NCBI GenBank assembly: GCA_023014335.1
Contig: JAECYW010000016.1
Location: forward strand, 1,116,001-1,180,000
Direction: 5' to 3'
Origin: Galerina marginata
Taxonomy: Eukaryota > Basidiomycota > Agaricomycetes > Agaricales > Galerinaceae
DNA: 64,000 nt
Program-made: the position numbers and the translations under genes
The notes under the pieces: generated by a model
The model's database searches: none
Seen by the model: the letters and a program-made list of their open reading frames with translations, nothing else
Told to the model about the DNA's origin: nothing
Shown: positions 1 to 11,142 of the stretch, one piece after another
Layout of the letters: each line of letters begins with the position of its first letter
Numbering within the stretch: the first letter of the stretch is position 1

Positions 1-934
1 CGGGTTTAAGAAGGATTTCACAGATCCTGCAGAAATTACTGACGACAACCTGCAAACCGCCCTCGAAGTGCACCGGAATTTCGAGTATGTGCTAAATTAT
101 AAGCAACGAGCGGTTCCAGAGTACGTATGAACCGTCAATTTCACTCGAGTCCTTGTCTAATTCAAACTTAGCTTTGAAACTATGAAAGCCATAGTTGAGA
201 CGGACGACCCAGAAAAGAGGCTCAAGGCCCTGCGGCAAGAACACATAGACGACCTTCAAACCTTTTACGCGGTCATGTCACAAGAATACAAGCAAGATGC
301 GAAGGACGCTTACTTGTCCAAAGATGAAAGCTGGTTCAGCGATGGTCCAGATATGACAGAAGAAGAAACTGCATTGCTGGTAACTGTCATGCCATTAATT
401 CGTACTTACCATGCTGATCCTATTCTTCCAGGAATTGTACGACAACTGGTTCGGTGAATTTAAAGTCGACCCTACAGACCCGTCGAAGCGTTTCAACTTG
501 ATTCAGACTCATTGGCAAGACCAATACGAACAAATTCGCTACGCGTACTTGTCCCAGCTCATCCCCTTGGAGAAGGCAAAGCGCGATTTTGAAAACCTAC
601 AGGAGCATATGCGGATACAGCGCGAGAAACAGTTCCCTCTTTCCAAGGCGGATTTCGAGAGCAAAGCTCAGGACATTCGACTCCGAGTGGCAAAATTCCT
701 CACAGCCGAGAAACCAGCTCAAGAGAAGATGCTCACAACCTTCGGTTGGGCATGGCGGCAAGTCGAGCCTCTCATGAACATCTTCAAAAACGATGTACGT
801 CCTTTATTATGGTTCTGAGTCCCTCCTTTGCTAAATCTGGTCCATAGGAGAATTTTCGGAGTGAAATACGCGCCATGATTGTCAGAGACGGACTTCAAGC
901 TGCCACCGATCCGAGGAAGGCCAGGACTGCGTAA
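1..934 (+). CDS. Unrecognised helical protein, 3' part (5' end outside window)
   Basis: Four exons can be joined in one frame: 1-120, 172-379, 432-794 and 848-934, with the stop at 932-934. The introns (121-171, 380-431, 795-847) are 51-53 bp with GTACGT or GTAACT donors and AG acceptors, typical of this genome. The frame is already open at base 2 and no start is visible, so the gene begins upstream; 258 residues are seen. The product is charged, rich in Lys, Glu and Gln, and mostly helical by composition, with stretches such as KAKRDFENLQEHMRIQREKQ that could form a coiled coil. I see no catalytic motif, signal peptide or membrane segment, and I do not recognise the family. Exon structure is well supported; function is unknown. 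Confidence 0.75.
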
Positions 935-1358
935 AGCAATTCGATTTCGAATTGACATTACATGTAAATATTACGTCTGGTTCACTGACTAATTTTTGTC
1001 CAGATATTATTTCCTTCTTGAAGCTTCACGCAAATTCTTGGAATCCATAACGCACGCCATTACTCGATTCATCCTCTTTCTAATTCTTGTTACCATATAC
1101 CTAGCTCTCCGAAATTCCTGGCATCCAGCAAACCATTTCCGATTACGCTCAAGTCAGCCTACGTCATGCCACATGACCCCGTCGATCCGATCGTGGGACT
1201 TCGTGGGTTCCCGACGCCTAAAAAGGGAAACCGCTTGATAATTCCCAGACATCACGAAGTCGACCTGACGTTCCGCTATATAACGCCTTCATCGCCATGC
1301 ATTCTCTGTCATGCAACCCAAATTCCACCCTTTAATTCACATCGCCCTCGTACCACTG

Positions 1359-1366
1359 TATATAAG
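1359..1366 (+). promoter_or_regulatory. TATA box for the pirin gene
   Basis: TATATAAG lies about 150 bp upstream of the ATG at 1515. An in-frame ATG at 1311 lies upstream of this TATA box, which argues for the downstream start. A second TATA-like stretch sits at 1277-1283, so two promoters are possible. Confidence 0.45.
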
Positions 1367-1514
1367 CCTCGCGATTTACCTCGGTATCGTTCCCAACATC
1401 GTTTCGAACAACCTGTCTTCTCTCCTTCGTCTCGCAAAGTCAAACCTCCGATCTCAACATCTTAAAGCCGCTATTTCCAGAAACTTGTACAGCGAACCCT
1501 CTCTCTACGACAAC

Positions 1515-2431
1515 ATGACCTCCATGAAATTCGTACCCCGCCCCAGTGAGGAACGCGGAAATGCCGACCATGATTGGCTCAAGACTTTCCACACTTTCTC
1601 GTTTGCCATGTACGTTTTACTCTTTTGTTGTGATTCTATCCGGAGAACTGAACTTCCTTCGTCGTATTTCTCAGGTATCAGGACAGCAAACACGAGCTCT
1701 TCGGTTCCCTCCGTGTAATCAACGAAGATCGCGTCGCTCCTCGAACTGGCTTCGGTACCCACTCTCATCGCGAGTTTGAGATCTTCTCGTACGTAGTTGC
1801 TGGAGAACTCGAGCAGTAAGTTGTCATTCTTTCACTCCGTTTTCTTCCTTCTGAACACTTTCACTCTTCCAGCAAAGACTCCATGGGCAACACCGAGATC
1901 CTCAAACGTGGCGACGTCCAACTCACCTCCGCCGGCACAGGGATCTCCCACTCCGAAAAAGCACACGGCTCCAAGCAAGTGCACTTCCTCCAAATCTGGT
2001 CTCTGCCCACGACATCGCGCCTCCCACCTAAATACTTCACGCGCCACTTCACCGACGCCGAGAAGAAGGACCAGTGGGTCCGTGTCGTCGCACCCGTCGG
2101 CGCCGAGGGTGTGCTGGCTGACCGCGAGGGCTCGGGGCCCACACCTGTGCAGAGCCCGCTGACGCTGTACGCGACGATCCTTGGGCCGGGCAAGTCGTTG
2201 GCAAAGCCTTTGGAGGGGAAGAAGGGCTATATCCACGTCATCCAGACGAGTGGGTATAATGACAAGAAGGCGACTGGTGCTAGTGTCAAGATTAGCTCCA
2301 AGGGTGGCGAGGAACTGACTCTCCGCGAGGGCGATGGGTCGTACATTTTCGTGGGCAACAAGGGTTCTGTTTTGACTGTGGAGAATGATGGAGATAGCTC
2401 TGCTGAGGTTCTCGTCTTCGACCTCGATTAG
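1515..2431 (+). CDS. Pirin family protein (bicupin, YhhW/pirin-like)
   Basis: Three exons: 1515-1609, 1675-1815 and 1873-2431, giving 264 residues, close to the family length (about 230-290). The N-terminal cupin carries the pirin signature: a DWLKTFHTFSF start, then GTHSHREFEIFSYV, then SAGTGISHSEKA. These supply the His-x-His and His-x-Glu metal ligands, so the iron site looks intact. Known pirins are nuclear Fe-binding cofactors or quercetin 2,3-dioxygenases; which activity applies here cannot be told from sequence. The reading frame is also open from an ATG at 1311, which would add a hydrophobic N-terminus, but a TATA box at 1359 and family length favour 1515. Both introns (1610-1674, 1816-1872) are canonical. 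No features of decay. Confidence 0.9.
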
Positions 2432-4947
2432 ATTGGGCATTTCTTTTTCCTTTTGTCTCTCTTGGTTTTTTTTTGAAGCACTGCTGTATCCATAGTTTTC
2501 TTTGACAACTTCCATCTTTCGTATTTCTTTGTTACATACTTTGATACATAACAGTCGATAATAATTAAAAGGTTATAGAACTCAACTCTCTTGGCTGACG
2601 AGGCAGTCATTTTGAGAACTCTCCAAGAAAATGGATGTCAGTATTGGGCAATTAGAACCTTACCATGATCGAGTAGTCCATACTCATCTGTTGATAAGGG
2701 CAATACATAGGAATAAATGGAGAACAAACTTTATCGCTAGGCATCGACTTGGTACGAGTGCATGCTTTGTTGTCCGACCCGTCGTCAGCAGTAGGGGCCA
2801 GGTTTATGGCTACGCTTTCCGAGCCGCCAACATCCATGCGAACGTGTGTACGAGCATTATTATTGGGGCGTCGCTTTTAGTATCAGGAAATGTTTCGGCA
2901 GCGATACAAGCTCTGGATCGCGCGAGGTACATAAATAAGATACCATGACCCCTGAATCTGATTGGAAATTGATGATTTATTCGTAGTCTTGATTGTTGAA
3001 ATTCGAAAGGGTGGGGCTTTCCAGGCAGCCCTAAGTCGCGGACAACGAGGTGCAGGCTGTGGCCTGAAATGACGCAGGGCTTTCAAGAACGAGTGACGGA
3101 ATATTAATAGTGGACAGAATAATCAGGAATACGCAGCAGGCATTCTGCCGTATCCTCTGAATCCGTCAAGTTGGCCATTTAGTTCTGTGTTGTCGATGAT
3201 GAGATCCTGGCTATGACCAGTTAAGGTCGCGTCGGTAGAATGATGCAGGTTTTCCGCAAGAATATGAATAGGCATTGAAAAATCGAGTTTGAAGAGATAA
3301 TCCTGAGGCGCGCTAATAAAAGGCCGATATAATTGCCCGTGCGCCGGGGAAATCATAACCACCATGTCGTACTTATGCAACTGACGGCCTGGTAAGCGCG
3401 ATCAACCGCAGTCGAGAAACTGGTACGCCGGGCATGGTTCTTTGACCTGTAGATAGGTATGTCAAGATTCAAGTATTCAGCAGCTAACAAAAGATGTTTC
3501 CAAGATGAATTGCGGAAGCAAGCCTTCTACCAAGTTCTAGAGCGAAATTCTTGATGGGGTCAATTCATCTGTGCCTTCGTAGAATTCCATAGTGGCCATG
3601 GCTTGCTCCCAGTTTATGGAACACGAGAGCTAGAAGAAACAGAACGACGAGCTTCACGTCAATCCAGTGAGAACCAGGAGACGATTAAAATCAGTACACA
3701 AGGCAACACCCGTGTTATATGGGCCTGAATGCCATGGCCGGGCATCTTGAGCTCTACAGTGCGCCGATTGATTCTAATATCGATGCCATCCTGCGCCGAC
3801 TGCTTTGCGAACAACCGTGCAACCACGGATTGCTGCATATTGCTATGGGCGGCGAGAGAAAGAGGCGCCCTACTCCTTCTAAGTTTGGAAACCACATACA
3901 GCGAAGTTTGACTCGGAGACTACAGTGACAAAGCACCAGCGTTCCGGAAAGACCCAGGTTGAGACGTCCTCGTGTGTGTGTACTTTATACCCCGAGACGA
4001 AGATAGCTGACAGAGTGCGTAAATACCTGCAGTTGCCATGGACGTTACAGGACGTCCCAGTACACCGAAGACGTTGACAGCTTTTTTTTTGCAACGGAAA
4101 ACCCGGAAAACGAGCCTGTTTCCCACTGGCAAGTTGAAACACTTGCAACACTGAACGAGTCTATAACTGAGCTTGTCGCTTGCTTGTTACCCCCGGAACA
4201 CGCTGGGTTTATTGTAGAGCATCGAGATCAGAAAGCTGGGGGATTCCAAGATTCGGTTGAGCCCTGATGAAGGTAAGAGGGAAGACTGCGTGTTCGTTTT
4301 GAAACGTTACAAAATGGTTGTGGCCTCACGTGCTTGGGGCTAAAACTCAGAACTCTAAGCTATCGTTGAATTATCGTCAGTTAAAATATTTCTGAGGTTA
4401 CTTGAAGTAAAACGAATGTATTAGATATTAGCGATAGTGCAATACGAGCGTTCTAATATCGAATATAGAAAGCCTGAATTAACCATGACAATCTGGAAGA
4501 GATACAAAAAAATACTACCAAGGAAATACCTAGAGATTACATATCAAGCGTGTAAATCGTAGTTTACAGAAACATCTGTAGTCGACTTGAAACAGAGATC
4601 TGCATATCGAAAAATGATGGTGGTCCAAGAAAAGGCAGGGCACAGCGGTCATACTGGGAAGTGCGAGAGTTCTATGTATACGTTGAAGGTCCGTCTTACC
4701 ACCTGGGACGTGTAGCAGGAGAAAGATAGAGTTCTGAAGGCTTGATCGATGAGTCCCCAATTGTCCGTCCCATGTCAATCCATTGGGCAGCCTACGATGT
4801 CGTCGGAAACAGGGTCAGCAACACGCTGTCCATTGGAAATAGAATAGAGTTTCGCACAACCCACCATCCCCAGAATTTTGTTCCCAAAGGAAATTGGAAA
4901 GAACGAAGGGGGTATGTGAGCACAGAGAGAAATGCCATTGGCCCTCG
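2432..4947. other. Gene-free stretch, nothing recognised
   Basis: Downstream of the pirin stop there are only short unspliceable reading frames without conserved motifs on either strand. A GT-rich run near 3970 and poly-T near 4081 are the only low-complexity features seen. Confidence 0.5.
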
Positions 4948-5533
4948 TCATTGCGAATCGAGTGATGTCCTTGAGGCCCCGAAACCTCGAGTGACAGCTT
5001 GCCAATTGTCCTGACGTCTCTGGAGACCCTTGAGTAATTTGAAAAGGACCTTGCGTAGGTCAGGCATAAAGTGTGCGAGGGTGGCAGGAGACGGGTCTTC
5101 TGCCAGACAGAGCTCGAGTACAGATCGCAGCTCAAGAGGAAAGGAATGGATATCCCTGCAGGGGGGCTATTTCAACGCAGAGAGGACATGAAGGAGATCA
5201 TGACCCACGTTAAAGCGATCTGATGGTACGCAAACGCACTGATAGTAACGTTAAATTCATGCCCAATCTGAACGTAGACGTCGCTGACACCGCTTTCCGT
5301 TGCCTGATCGAGACTCCAGAGCTTCAATACTTCTTGGAGACGTTTTGTGGAGGTTAGGAGATTTTTTACAGCGGTAGGGACATCGCCAGGATTTGGCTGG
5401 AGAGAAGGTTGTTAGGCAATGTACCATCGATTCCATTTCGCTCTGAACCTACTAATTGGTATGGATTAGCCGGCGCAGTGCTGCTCGACGACGATCCATT
5501 GGAGTATGTTGAAGAAGAATATTGGATGCTCAT
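4948..5533 (-). pseudogene. BUD6: Bud6/Aip3 N-terminal domain fragment, introns retained
   Basis: Three exons on the minus strand: 5533-5453, 5396-5209 and 5155-4948, with stop TGA, encode 158 residues. After a Ser-rich start (NPYQL), the product has the conserved fungal Aip3/Bud6 N-terminal motifs: GDVPTAVKNLLTSTKRLQE, SDVYVQIGHEFNVTISAFAY, DIHSFPLELRSVLELCLAED, then a helix with LRKVLFKLLKGLQ. Bud6 is an actin- and formin-binding polarity factor usually several hundred residues longer, with a C-terminal coiled-coil core that is absent here: the frame stops right after the first domain and nothing Bud6-like was recognised downstream. The introns (5452-5397, 5208-5156) are canonical and phase-compatible, so the copy arose from DNA, not from mRNA. 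It is either a truncated gene copy or a short Bud6-like gene. The reading frame itself is unbroken, so a short product could be made. Confidence 0.7.
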
Positions 5534-5824
5534 GGTTTATGCGGAGAATATGATTGCGGTTTAGTCAACGATGTTGGATCTGAGTTGAGATACGAGCTCG
5601 CGATCGGGTCAAAGGAAATCAACCGCAGAAGTGGTTCAAATATTGGATTATGACGGATTCAGAAGACGAGAAAATCCATTTAACTTGGAAAATAGCGTTC
5701 AGGTGGGAGAAGGGTTTGTGGGGTGTGCAGTGTCAAATTGAAATTGGCGTTCATGACGACCCATGGTTGTGACGGTAAGCAGATGAGGCAGTAATTTCCC
5801 GCGATACTGGTTACTGTTGATTAC

Positions 5825-6836
5825 CGGGTACTCGGACACTTAAGACCGTTTTACCTACTGCTCGCGTAATATCTGATAAAATTGTCTGGTTTTTTTTGCA
5901 ATACACTTTCTTGCATGTCTACAATTCCTGTGCAGAAATTGGGATTTTTTGAAAGTGAATTTACTTTCCTACGAATATTTTGTTTAGCAGAGTCAAGAGC
6001 GAGCTGACCTATCGGGTACTCGGACACCCTGAACTAATACATTTATGTATTGATGCTATTCGGCTCATTACGTTTTAAGATCGTGATCTGTAATAGGAAA
6101 TGCACCATTTCAAGGTGGTCGAGAATAATTTCTCTGTATCTCGGTCAGTTCTCATCTGATTGACACAAAACTTTTTGCAATATACAGAGGCGATTTAACA
6201 AAAAATTTCTGTTAGTTTTTTATTTCGAATCTTATAGAGCTTAAATTTAAAAAATCTCTTCTCTCAATGTTTTGATTTTTCGGATTAAAGCCTTAAACGT
6301 GCGCCTAAAGTGAGATAGGAGGGTATATAAATTCTGAAAAATACCTAGTACCATGCTGCAATATATTATCAAAATTTCCAACTGAAAAAAGCCAGGAATA
6401 TTGGAATTTTCAGATCTCAGCACACACAATCTCGCCGAAACTCCAGAACTTAAATGTTTTTTAATGCTGTGTCGCATATATCAATTATTTCATAGCCAGG
6501 ACTTCTTAGTGCCTTTATTTGTAGATGAATTTATAGCCTCGAAGGGTAGGGAGAGACTGGATGTTTTTATTTTACGACGCGTATGAGTTTGCGCTCCTCG
6601 GACACACATATATCTTGCCAGAGCCTGTTCTATTTTAAGAAATTGACCCTGGTAGCTGTCCGACGACTCTTCAATCAACTTTCCCCCATTCTCAAACCGT
6701 CATTCTCAAAGTATAATAGTGCAGTTACATAGATATTTGTAAACACTACCTAGAAATACCAATTTTATTCTCAATTGACCAGAACTCGACTCAGTAGAAA
6801 ATAAATGTCCGAGTTCCCAGGCTGTCCGGGTACCTG
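5825..6836. mobile_element. Non-autonomous DNA transposon (about 1.0 kb, AT-rich)
   Basis: The left end CGGGTACTCGGACAC (5825-5839) is an imperfect inverted match (12 of 15) to the right end CTGTCCGGGTACCTG (6822-6836). The element is flanked by the perfect direct repeat ATTAC (5820-5824 and 6837-6841), which fits a target-site duplication. A second copy of the end motif, GGGTACTCGGACAC, lies inside at about 6017-6035, and an inverted TGTCCGAGTTC lies near the right end, giving subterminal repeats. The interior is clearly more AT-rich than its flanks and holds no transposase reading frame. Because ATTAC contains TTA and TA, a PIF-Harbinger or Tc1/mariner-type origin cannot be excluded; the family is unassigned. 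Confidence 0.7.
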
Positions 6837-7010
6837 ATTACGTACAGTATCGCGGACCGCTCATCCGGCATTCATCTAATCTTATCGGCTGGTCACAAAA
6901 ATACCCCAAAATTTTATTGTTAAATGTCAGGTTCTCGTTTAACAGTGCTGCAGATGTCCTAAGGAACCTATATCAAAAATTTCCCGTTATTGCACCGAAA
7001 TTCTTTAGAT

Positions 7011-7545
7011 CTAAAAAACTGGATTGCAGCTGAAGGAGCTCGGGACGTCGTTGAAGTTGACAGTTGACGCTGTTCCAGAAGCCGAAAACAAGTTCGTGAC
7101 GCCACCCTGCAAAACAATATCCCCTCCACCTTGAGGAGCAAGGCAGCCAAAGTTTCTGCACAGATTTTTTGGTCATCAACGATCGTCCTCGATGCTACTA
7201 GCAAGGCTCTTACTCGAAGAACGTGCAGACATAACCATTGGGAACCTGCACAGAGGTTACTTCCTTGTTCAGGAAGGTTAGGCCACCATTGAAGTTGACG
7301 CAGGTATTGGCCACAACGGGGATGGTGACGCAACCAACGGGAATATTTCCTGTGCAGACGAGGACATTCGGTGATATTTCCTATAGATGGAATTGCATTT
7401 CAGTATGGGGAAGATGGTGGGTGCTCGTTGGGTACCATGTTAATAAACGTACCGCATCTCTGGCCTCTATGGCATTATTGATGGGCGTAGCGGACGCGGC
7501 TACTGCCATTGCCAAAACAATTAAAGCGCTTGCAAATTTCGTCAT
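7011..7545 (-). CDS. Small secreted six-cysteine protein, beta/gamma-crystallin-like
   Basis: Three exons: 7545-7453, 7380-7214 and 7155-7011, joined in phases 0 and 2, encode 134 residues. The N-terminus MTKFASALIVLAMAVAASA is a strong signal peptide, followed by a short propeptide-like TPINNAIEARDA ending at an exon border. The mature part has six cysteines in two similar halves: VLVCTG...VGCVTIPVVANTC and VPNGYVCTFFE-NFGC ... SSFSCNPV. Alternating hydrophobic strands and the C-x(n)-GC-x(n)-C spacing resemble the beta/gamma-crystallin-like small secreted proteins of Agaricomycetes. Six cysteines suit three disulfides. A TATA box lies at 7613-7620. Such proteins are exported and often developmentally or host regulated, but no activity can be inferred. 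The crystallin-like assignment rests on pattern, not on an alignment. Confidence 0.8.
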
Positions 7546-7612
7546 GTTGGTGTTTTTTAGCGCTAAAGATGGATTTCGCGAGTGCGGAAGAATATGCGTT
7601 GCAGCTGCGGCC

Positions 7613-7620
7613 TTTATAAA
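7613..7620 (-). promoter_or_regulatory. TATA box of the small secreted protein gene
   Basis: TTTATAAA on the minus strand, about 68 bp upstream of the ATG at 7545, a normal distance for a fungal core promoter. Confidence 0.55.
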
Positions 7621-9103
7621 CCAGTTGGCGTTCAGAAGAGACTTGTAAGTCGTACCTCGGCTGCCTTCAAATGCCCCACTAGTCAAGACATCCACCTCGA
7701 CGGTCGACCACCGCTCGGTTCTAGGAGCCTTTCGCAGCTTCCATTTCTCATACCTGCTGTTATGTTTAAGTAATAGGTTGCGCCACGCCCGAGCTGCTAA
7801 TAGGCGCGATGTAACCGTTCGAAATCGAGAATCTGCAACAAATCGCCTCCATATCCCAACACTATAGGCGACCTTGCGCCGAGCTCGTCCTAAAAACCTC
7901 GTCCACTGTCAAAATTAGAACGCCAGCATAGACCTACAATGCGACTGGAATGGCTGGGCATGACAATCATCGTTGACAGTATTAACTATCAATATATATC
8001 ACTAAGTCTGCTCGCTTTTCCAAAGAGAGCCTCAGTATAGTGCGTTTTCAGGAAGACAAGCAATTACCCAGCGTTGGACCTGCTTCTGGCGGAATAATAC
8101 ATGTCGGAAGGTTCATTTATTGTTTGTTGAATAGACTCGAGAGGGCCGAGAGTGAGTGGCAACAACGCACGCTGACAAGAAGCATTTCTCGATCCTAAAG
8201 CGACCAGAGAAAACACGACTGTCTGTCCACTAGAAAGTGGGCCCTGCGTCAACACCAAGAGCTTAATGGGATTTCCCGAGGAAAACTAGTTCTATCTTGA
8301 TTCAAACACAGTACATGAATGGTTCCAACGATCCATTGCCAACGTACATATTAGCAGAACAGACATCGGGGCCCGACAGAGCTAGCCATAAGGGAGGAAT
8401 ACTATAAGGAAATTACCACGTATCCTTAATAGCACAGGAAGATGAGAACTATTTCGACAAATGTACTTGTTCAGCCGCGACACGAAGCCGTGGTCGGACT
8501 GAGCAGCAGGTTTTGCGACGACCAACGAAACTACGGACTTCGGCTGATATGTGATCGAGCGATTATGAGGGAATAACATGAATATAAATTGCAGAAGTTG
8601 TCGTAAGGTTCCGGCCGTCGTGTCCAGTCAGGCTGCGGCCAAGAGATCGGGAAGATGCACACTGAATGGACATTGGGTTCTAGGTGAGATCGTGCTACCG
8701 AACCAGTAAGTTTTAGGAAAGCAGAATGCAAATATATTGCAATGCGGGAGGGCGTGGGTTTGCCTTTGAAAACCCCAAAGATGTTGACCAGAGATAGTTG
8801 TCTTGACAAAATAATAGCGACTCGGAGCAAGTAAGCCAGAAAGACAAATTCAAGGAATAGGAGTCGCTGTCTAGCCATTTCGAGCAATGGAATCTAGTGG
8901 AGACGAATAATACAGATTCTGAACGACGACGCCCTCCACGATGGAGGTGGTAGTAGTTGGCCTGAGAGACAATATTTAGGTTCAGTGCAAAGTTCAAGTT
9001 GTCACCTCGACGTGACCTTGTAAATATGGGCGGCCGTGGGAACTAAAATTTGGAGGCGATCACTTTTTCGATTCAGAGATTGCGGGTTTGTTTCAATTTT
9101 ACA
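7621..9103. other. Intergenic between the secreted protein gene and RSA4
   Basis: Nothing with family support was found. A minus-strand frame starting with ATG at 8878 (to 8531) opens with a hydrophobic MARQRLLFLEFVFLAYLL stretch, but the rest lacks any recognisable motif and has no clear splice partners, so it is not called as a gene. Confidence 0.4.
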
Positions 9104-11142
9104 ATGGCAACCCTTCTTCCTCCTCCTAAGCGCCAGAAAGTCTACCATGGAATACCAGAACCAGAACCGGAAGTGCCTGCACCAACGACAAACATTGTTG
9201 TTCAATTTCTTTCTGAGGACGGCACATCATTAGCACCTCCAGTCAATTTACCTGCCGATGTATCGCGCGAAGGGCTAGAGGCTTTGGTGAATAAACTGAG
9301 CAAGCAGGTATGTTTCGTCATCAGCTGGTTTAATTCCATGAATTCATCCTCAAACTAACAGATTGCATTGTATTTAGGATGAAGACCCCGTCCCTTTCGC
9401 CTTTCATGTCAAACTTCCTGAGGATAAAAACGCACCTCCAGGTGCTCCAACACAAGTTGTGGTTTCAAAATCTATCGAAGCCGATGTACTTGGTCACCCG
9501 ACGGCTGATTTTACGCCGGAAGATATCATTATTGTCCATTGCTCGCCACAAAGCGTGTTCCGTGTTCGACCTGCGACGCGGTGTTCGTCAACTCTTTCTG
9601 GTATGACAGTTTGTTGTTCTTGAAGCCGTGGCTGACTGAAGATGGTATCGATAGGCCACACATCTCCCATCCTTTGTGCGTCGTTCTCTCCAACCGGAAG
9701 TCTATTAGCAACAGGATCGGGAGATACAAACGCGCGACTATGGGATCTCAACACAGAAACGCCGTCTCATGTTCTGTCAGGCCATAAAGGGTGGGTTCTT
9801 TGCGTTGAATGGGAAGCCATGGAGAGGAAATTGGCATCTGGTGGTCATGATGGCCATGTCAGTCTTCGTCAAACCTATTATCGAATTTTCAGTGACTGAA
9901 AAGCTTTACAGGTACGATTATGGGATCCCAAGACCGGAAAACCCATCGGCGATGCCCTCAAGGGACATTCGAAATGGATCACCTCCCTCTCATGGGAGCC
10001 AATACATATGTGAATCGTCATACAGAATCTTGAATTTATTTCTTATCTAATCTCCACTTGTGTTCGTCCAGAAATGCGAAATCACCTCGTTTGGCTTCTT
10101 CGTCAAAAGATGGCACGGTACGCGTGTGGTCGACGCTTACTCGGAGGTCAGAGTATACACTTGGTGGCCATTCTGCGAGTGTCAATGTCGTGAAGTGGGG
10201 AGGTGGCGGAGGCAAAGGTGTTCTGTACACAGCAAGTAGTGATCGAACTGTGCGGATATGGGACGCGGAGAAGGTCTGTTTATGCCTTATATTAATAAAT
10301 CATCTTACTGATATTATATGCATAGGGTCAACCCCTTCATACACTTAAAGAACACGCACATTGGGTAACAACACTAACGCTCAATACCGATTTCGTTCTG
10401 CGGACAGGACCTTTCGACCACACGGGCAAGAAACCAACTTCAGACGAAGAAGGTTAATTTTATCCTCCATATATCTTATCTCACGCAACTAATGTGAGCC
10501 TGCGATAACAGCCCAAAAACTCGCCCAAGCGCGATACGACGCTCTACTCCGGACAACACCGGAACTGCTCATCTCAGGATCAGACGACCACACGCTCTTC
10601 CTCTGGTCTCCATTCCCATCTTCCTCTCCATCATCCACAGCATCTGGCCCACAACAATCCATCACCAAACCCATTGGGCGTTTAACAGGCCACCAGCGCC
10701 AAATATCCCACGTCGTCTTTTCGCCTGACGGCAAATGGGTGGCATCCGCCGCTTGGGACAACAGTGTTCGGATCTGGGAGGGCCGGACAGGCAAGTTCGT
10801 CGCTACGCTCAGGGGACATGTCGGAGCCGTGTATCGCCTTGCCTGGAGTGCCGATGGGAGGATGTTGATCAGCGCTAGCAAGGACAGTACACTCAAGGTC
10901 CGTGATGGTGTGGGCTTGCCTGGATATCAGAGAGAAGCTGACTCAAATCTGTATAGATCTGGGATTTGAAAACGTACAAAATTAAAACCGATCTACCTGG
11001 TCACACGGATGAGGTCTACTGTGTCGATTTCGTAGCAGATAAAGTGGTCAGTGGTGGACGAGATCGAACAGTCAAGATGTATGTTCTCGTTGTTGAGGTC
11101 CCATTTACGTTACTGACCCGGTATTTCAGATGGAAAAATTAG
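9104..11142 (+). CDS. RSA4: Ribosome assembly protein 4 (Notchless homologue), WD40
   Basis: Nine exons: 9104-9307, 9378-9600, 9655-9857, 9912-10009, 10072-10273, 10326-10452, 10512-10897, 10957-11078 and 11130-11142, encoding 525 residues (yeast Rsa4 is about 515). The N-terminal NLE domain (VVQFLSEDGTSLAPPVNLPA onward, about residues 30-105) is followed by an eight-blade WD40 propeller beginning at GHTSPILCASFSPTG. Typical repeats include GHDGHVRLWD, ASSSKDGTVRVWS, SGSDDHTLFLWS and SASKDSTLKIWD, ending VSGGRDRTVKIWKN. In yeast, Rsa4 sits on the pre-60S particle and its NLE domain (UBL-like) is pulled by the AAA-ATPase Rea1 during nuclear maturation. The start at 9104 gives MATLLPPPKRQKVYHG, matching the conserved basic N-terminus; an in-frame codon upstream at 9050 would add an unlikely leader. 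All splice sites are canonical and no damage is seen. Confidence 0.95.

Noticed and set aside
1311..1514. Upstream in-frame ATG of the pirin gene giving a hydrophobic N-terminus
   Set aside because: A TATA box at 1359-1366 lies inside this extension and the family starts near residue 1 of the shorter form; kept only as an alternative.
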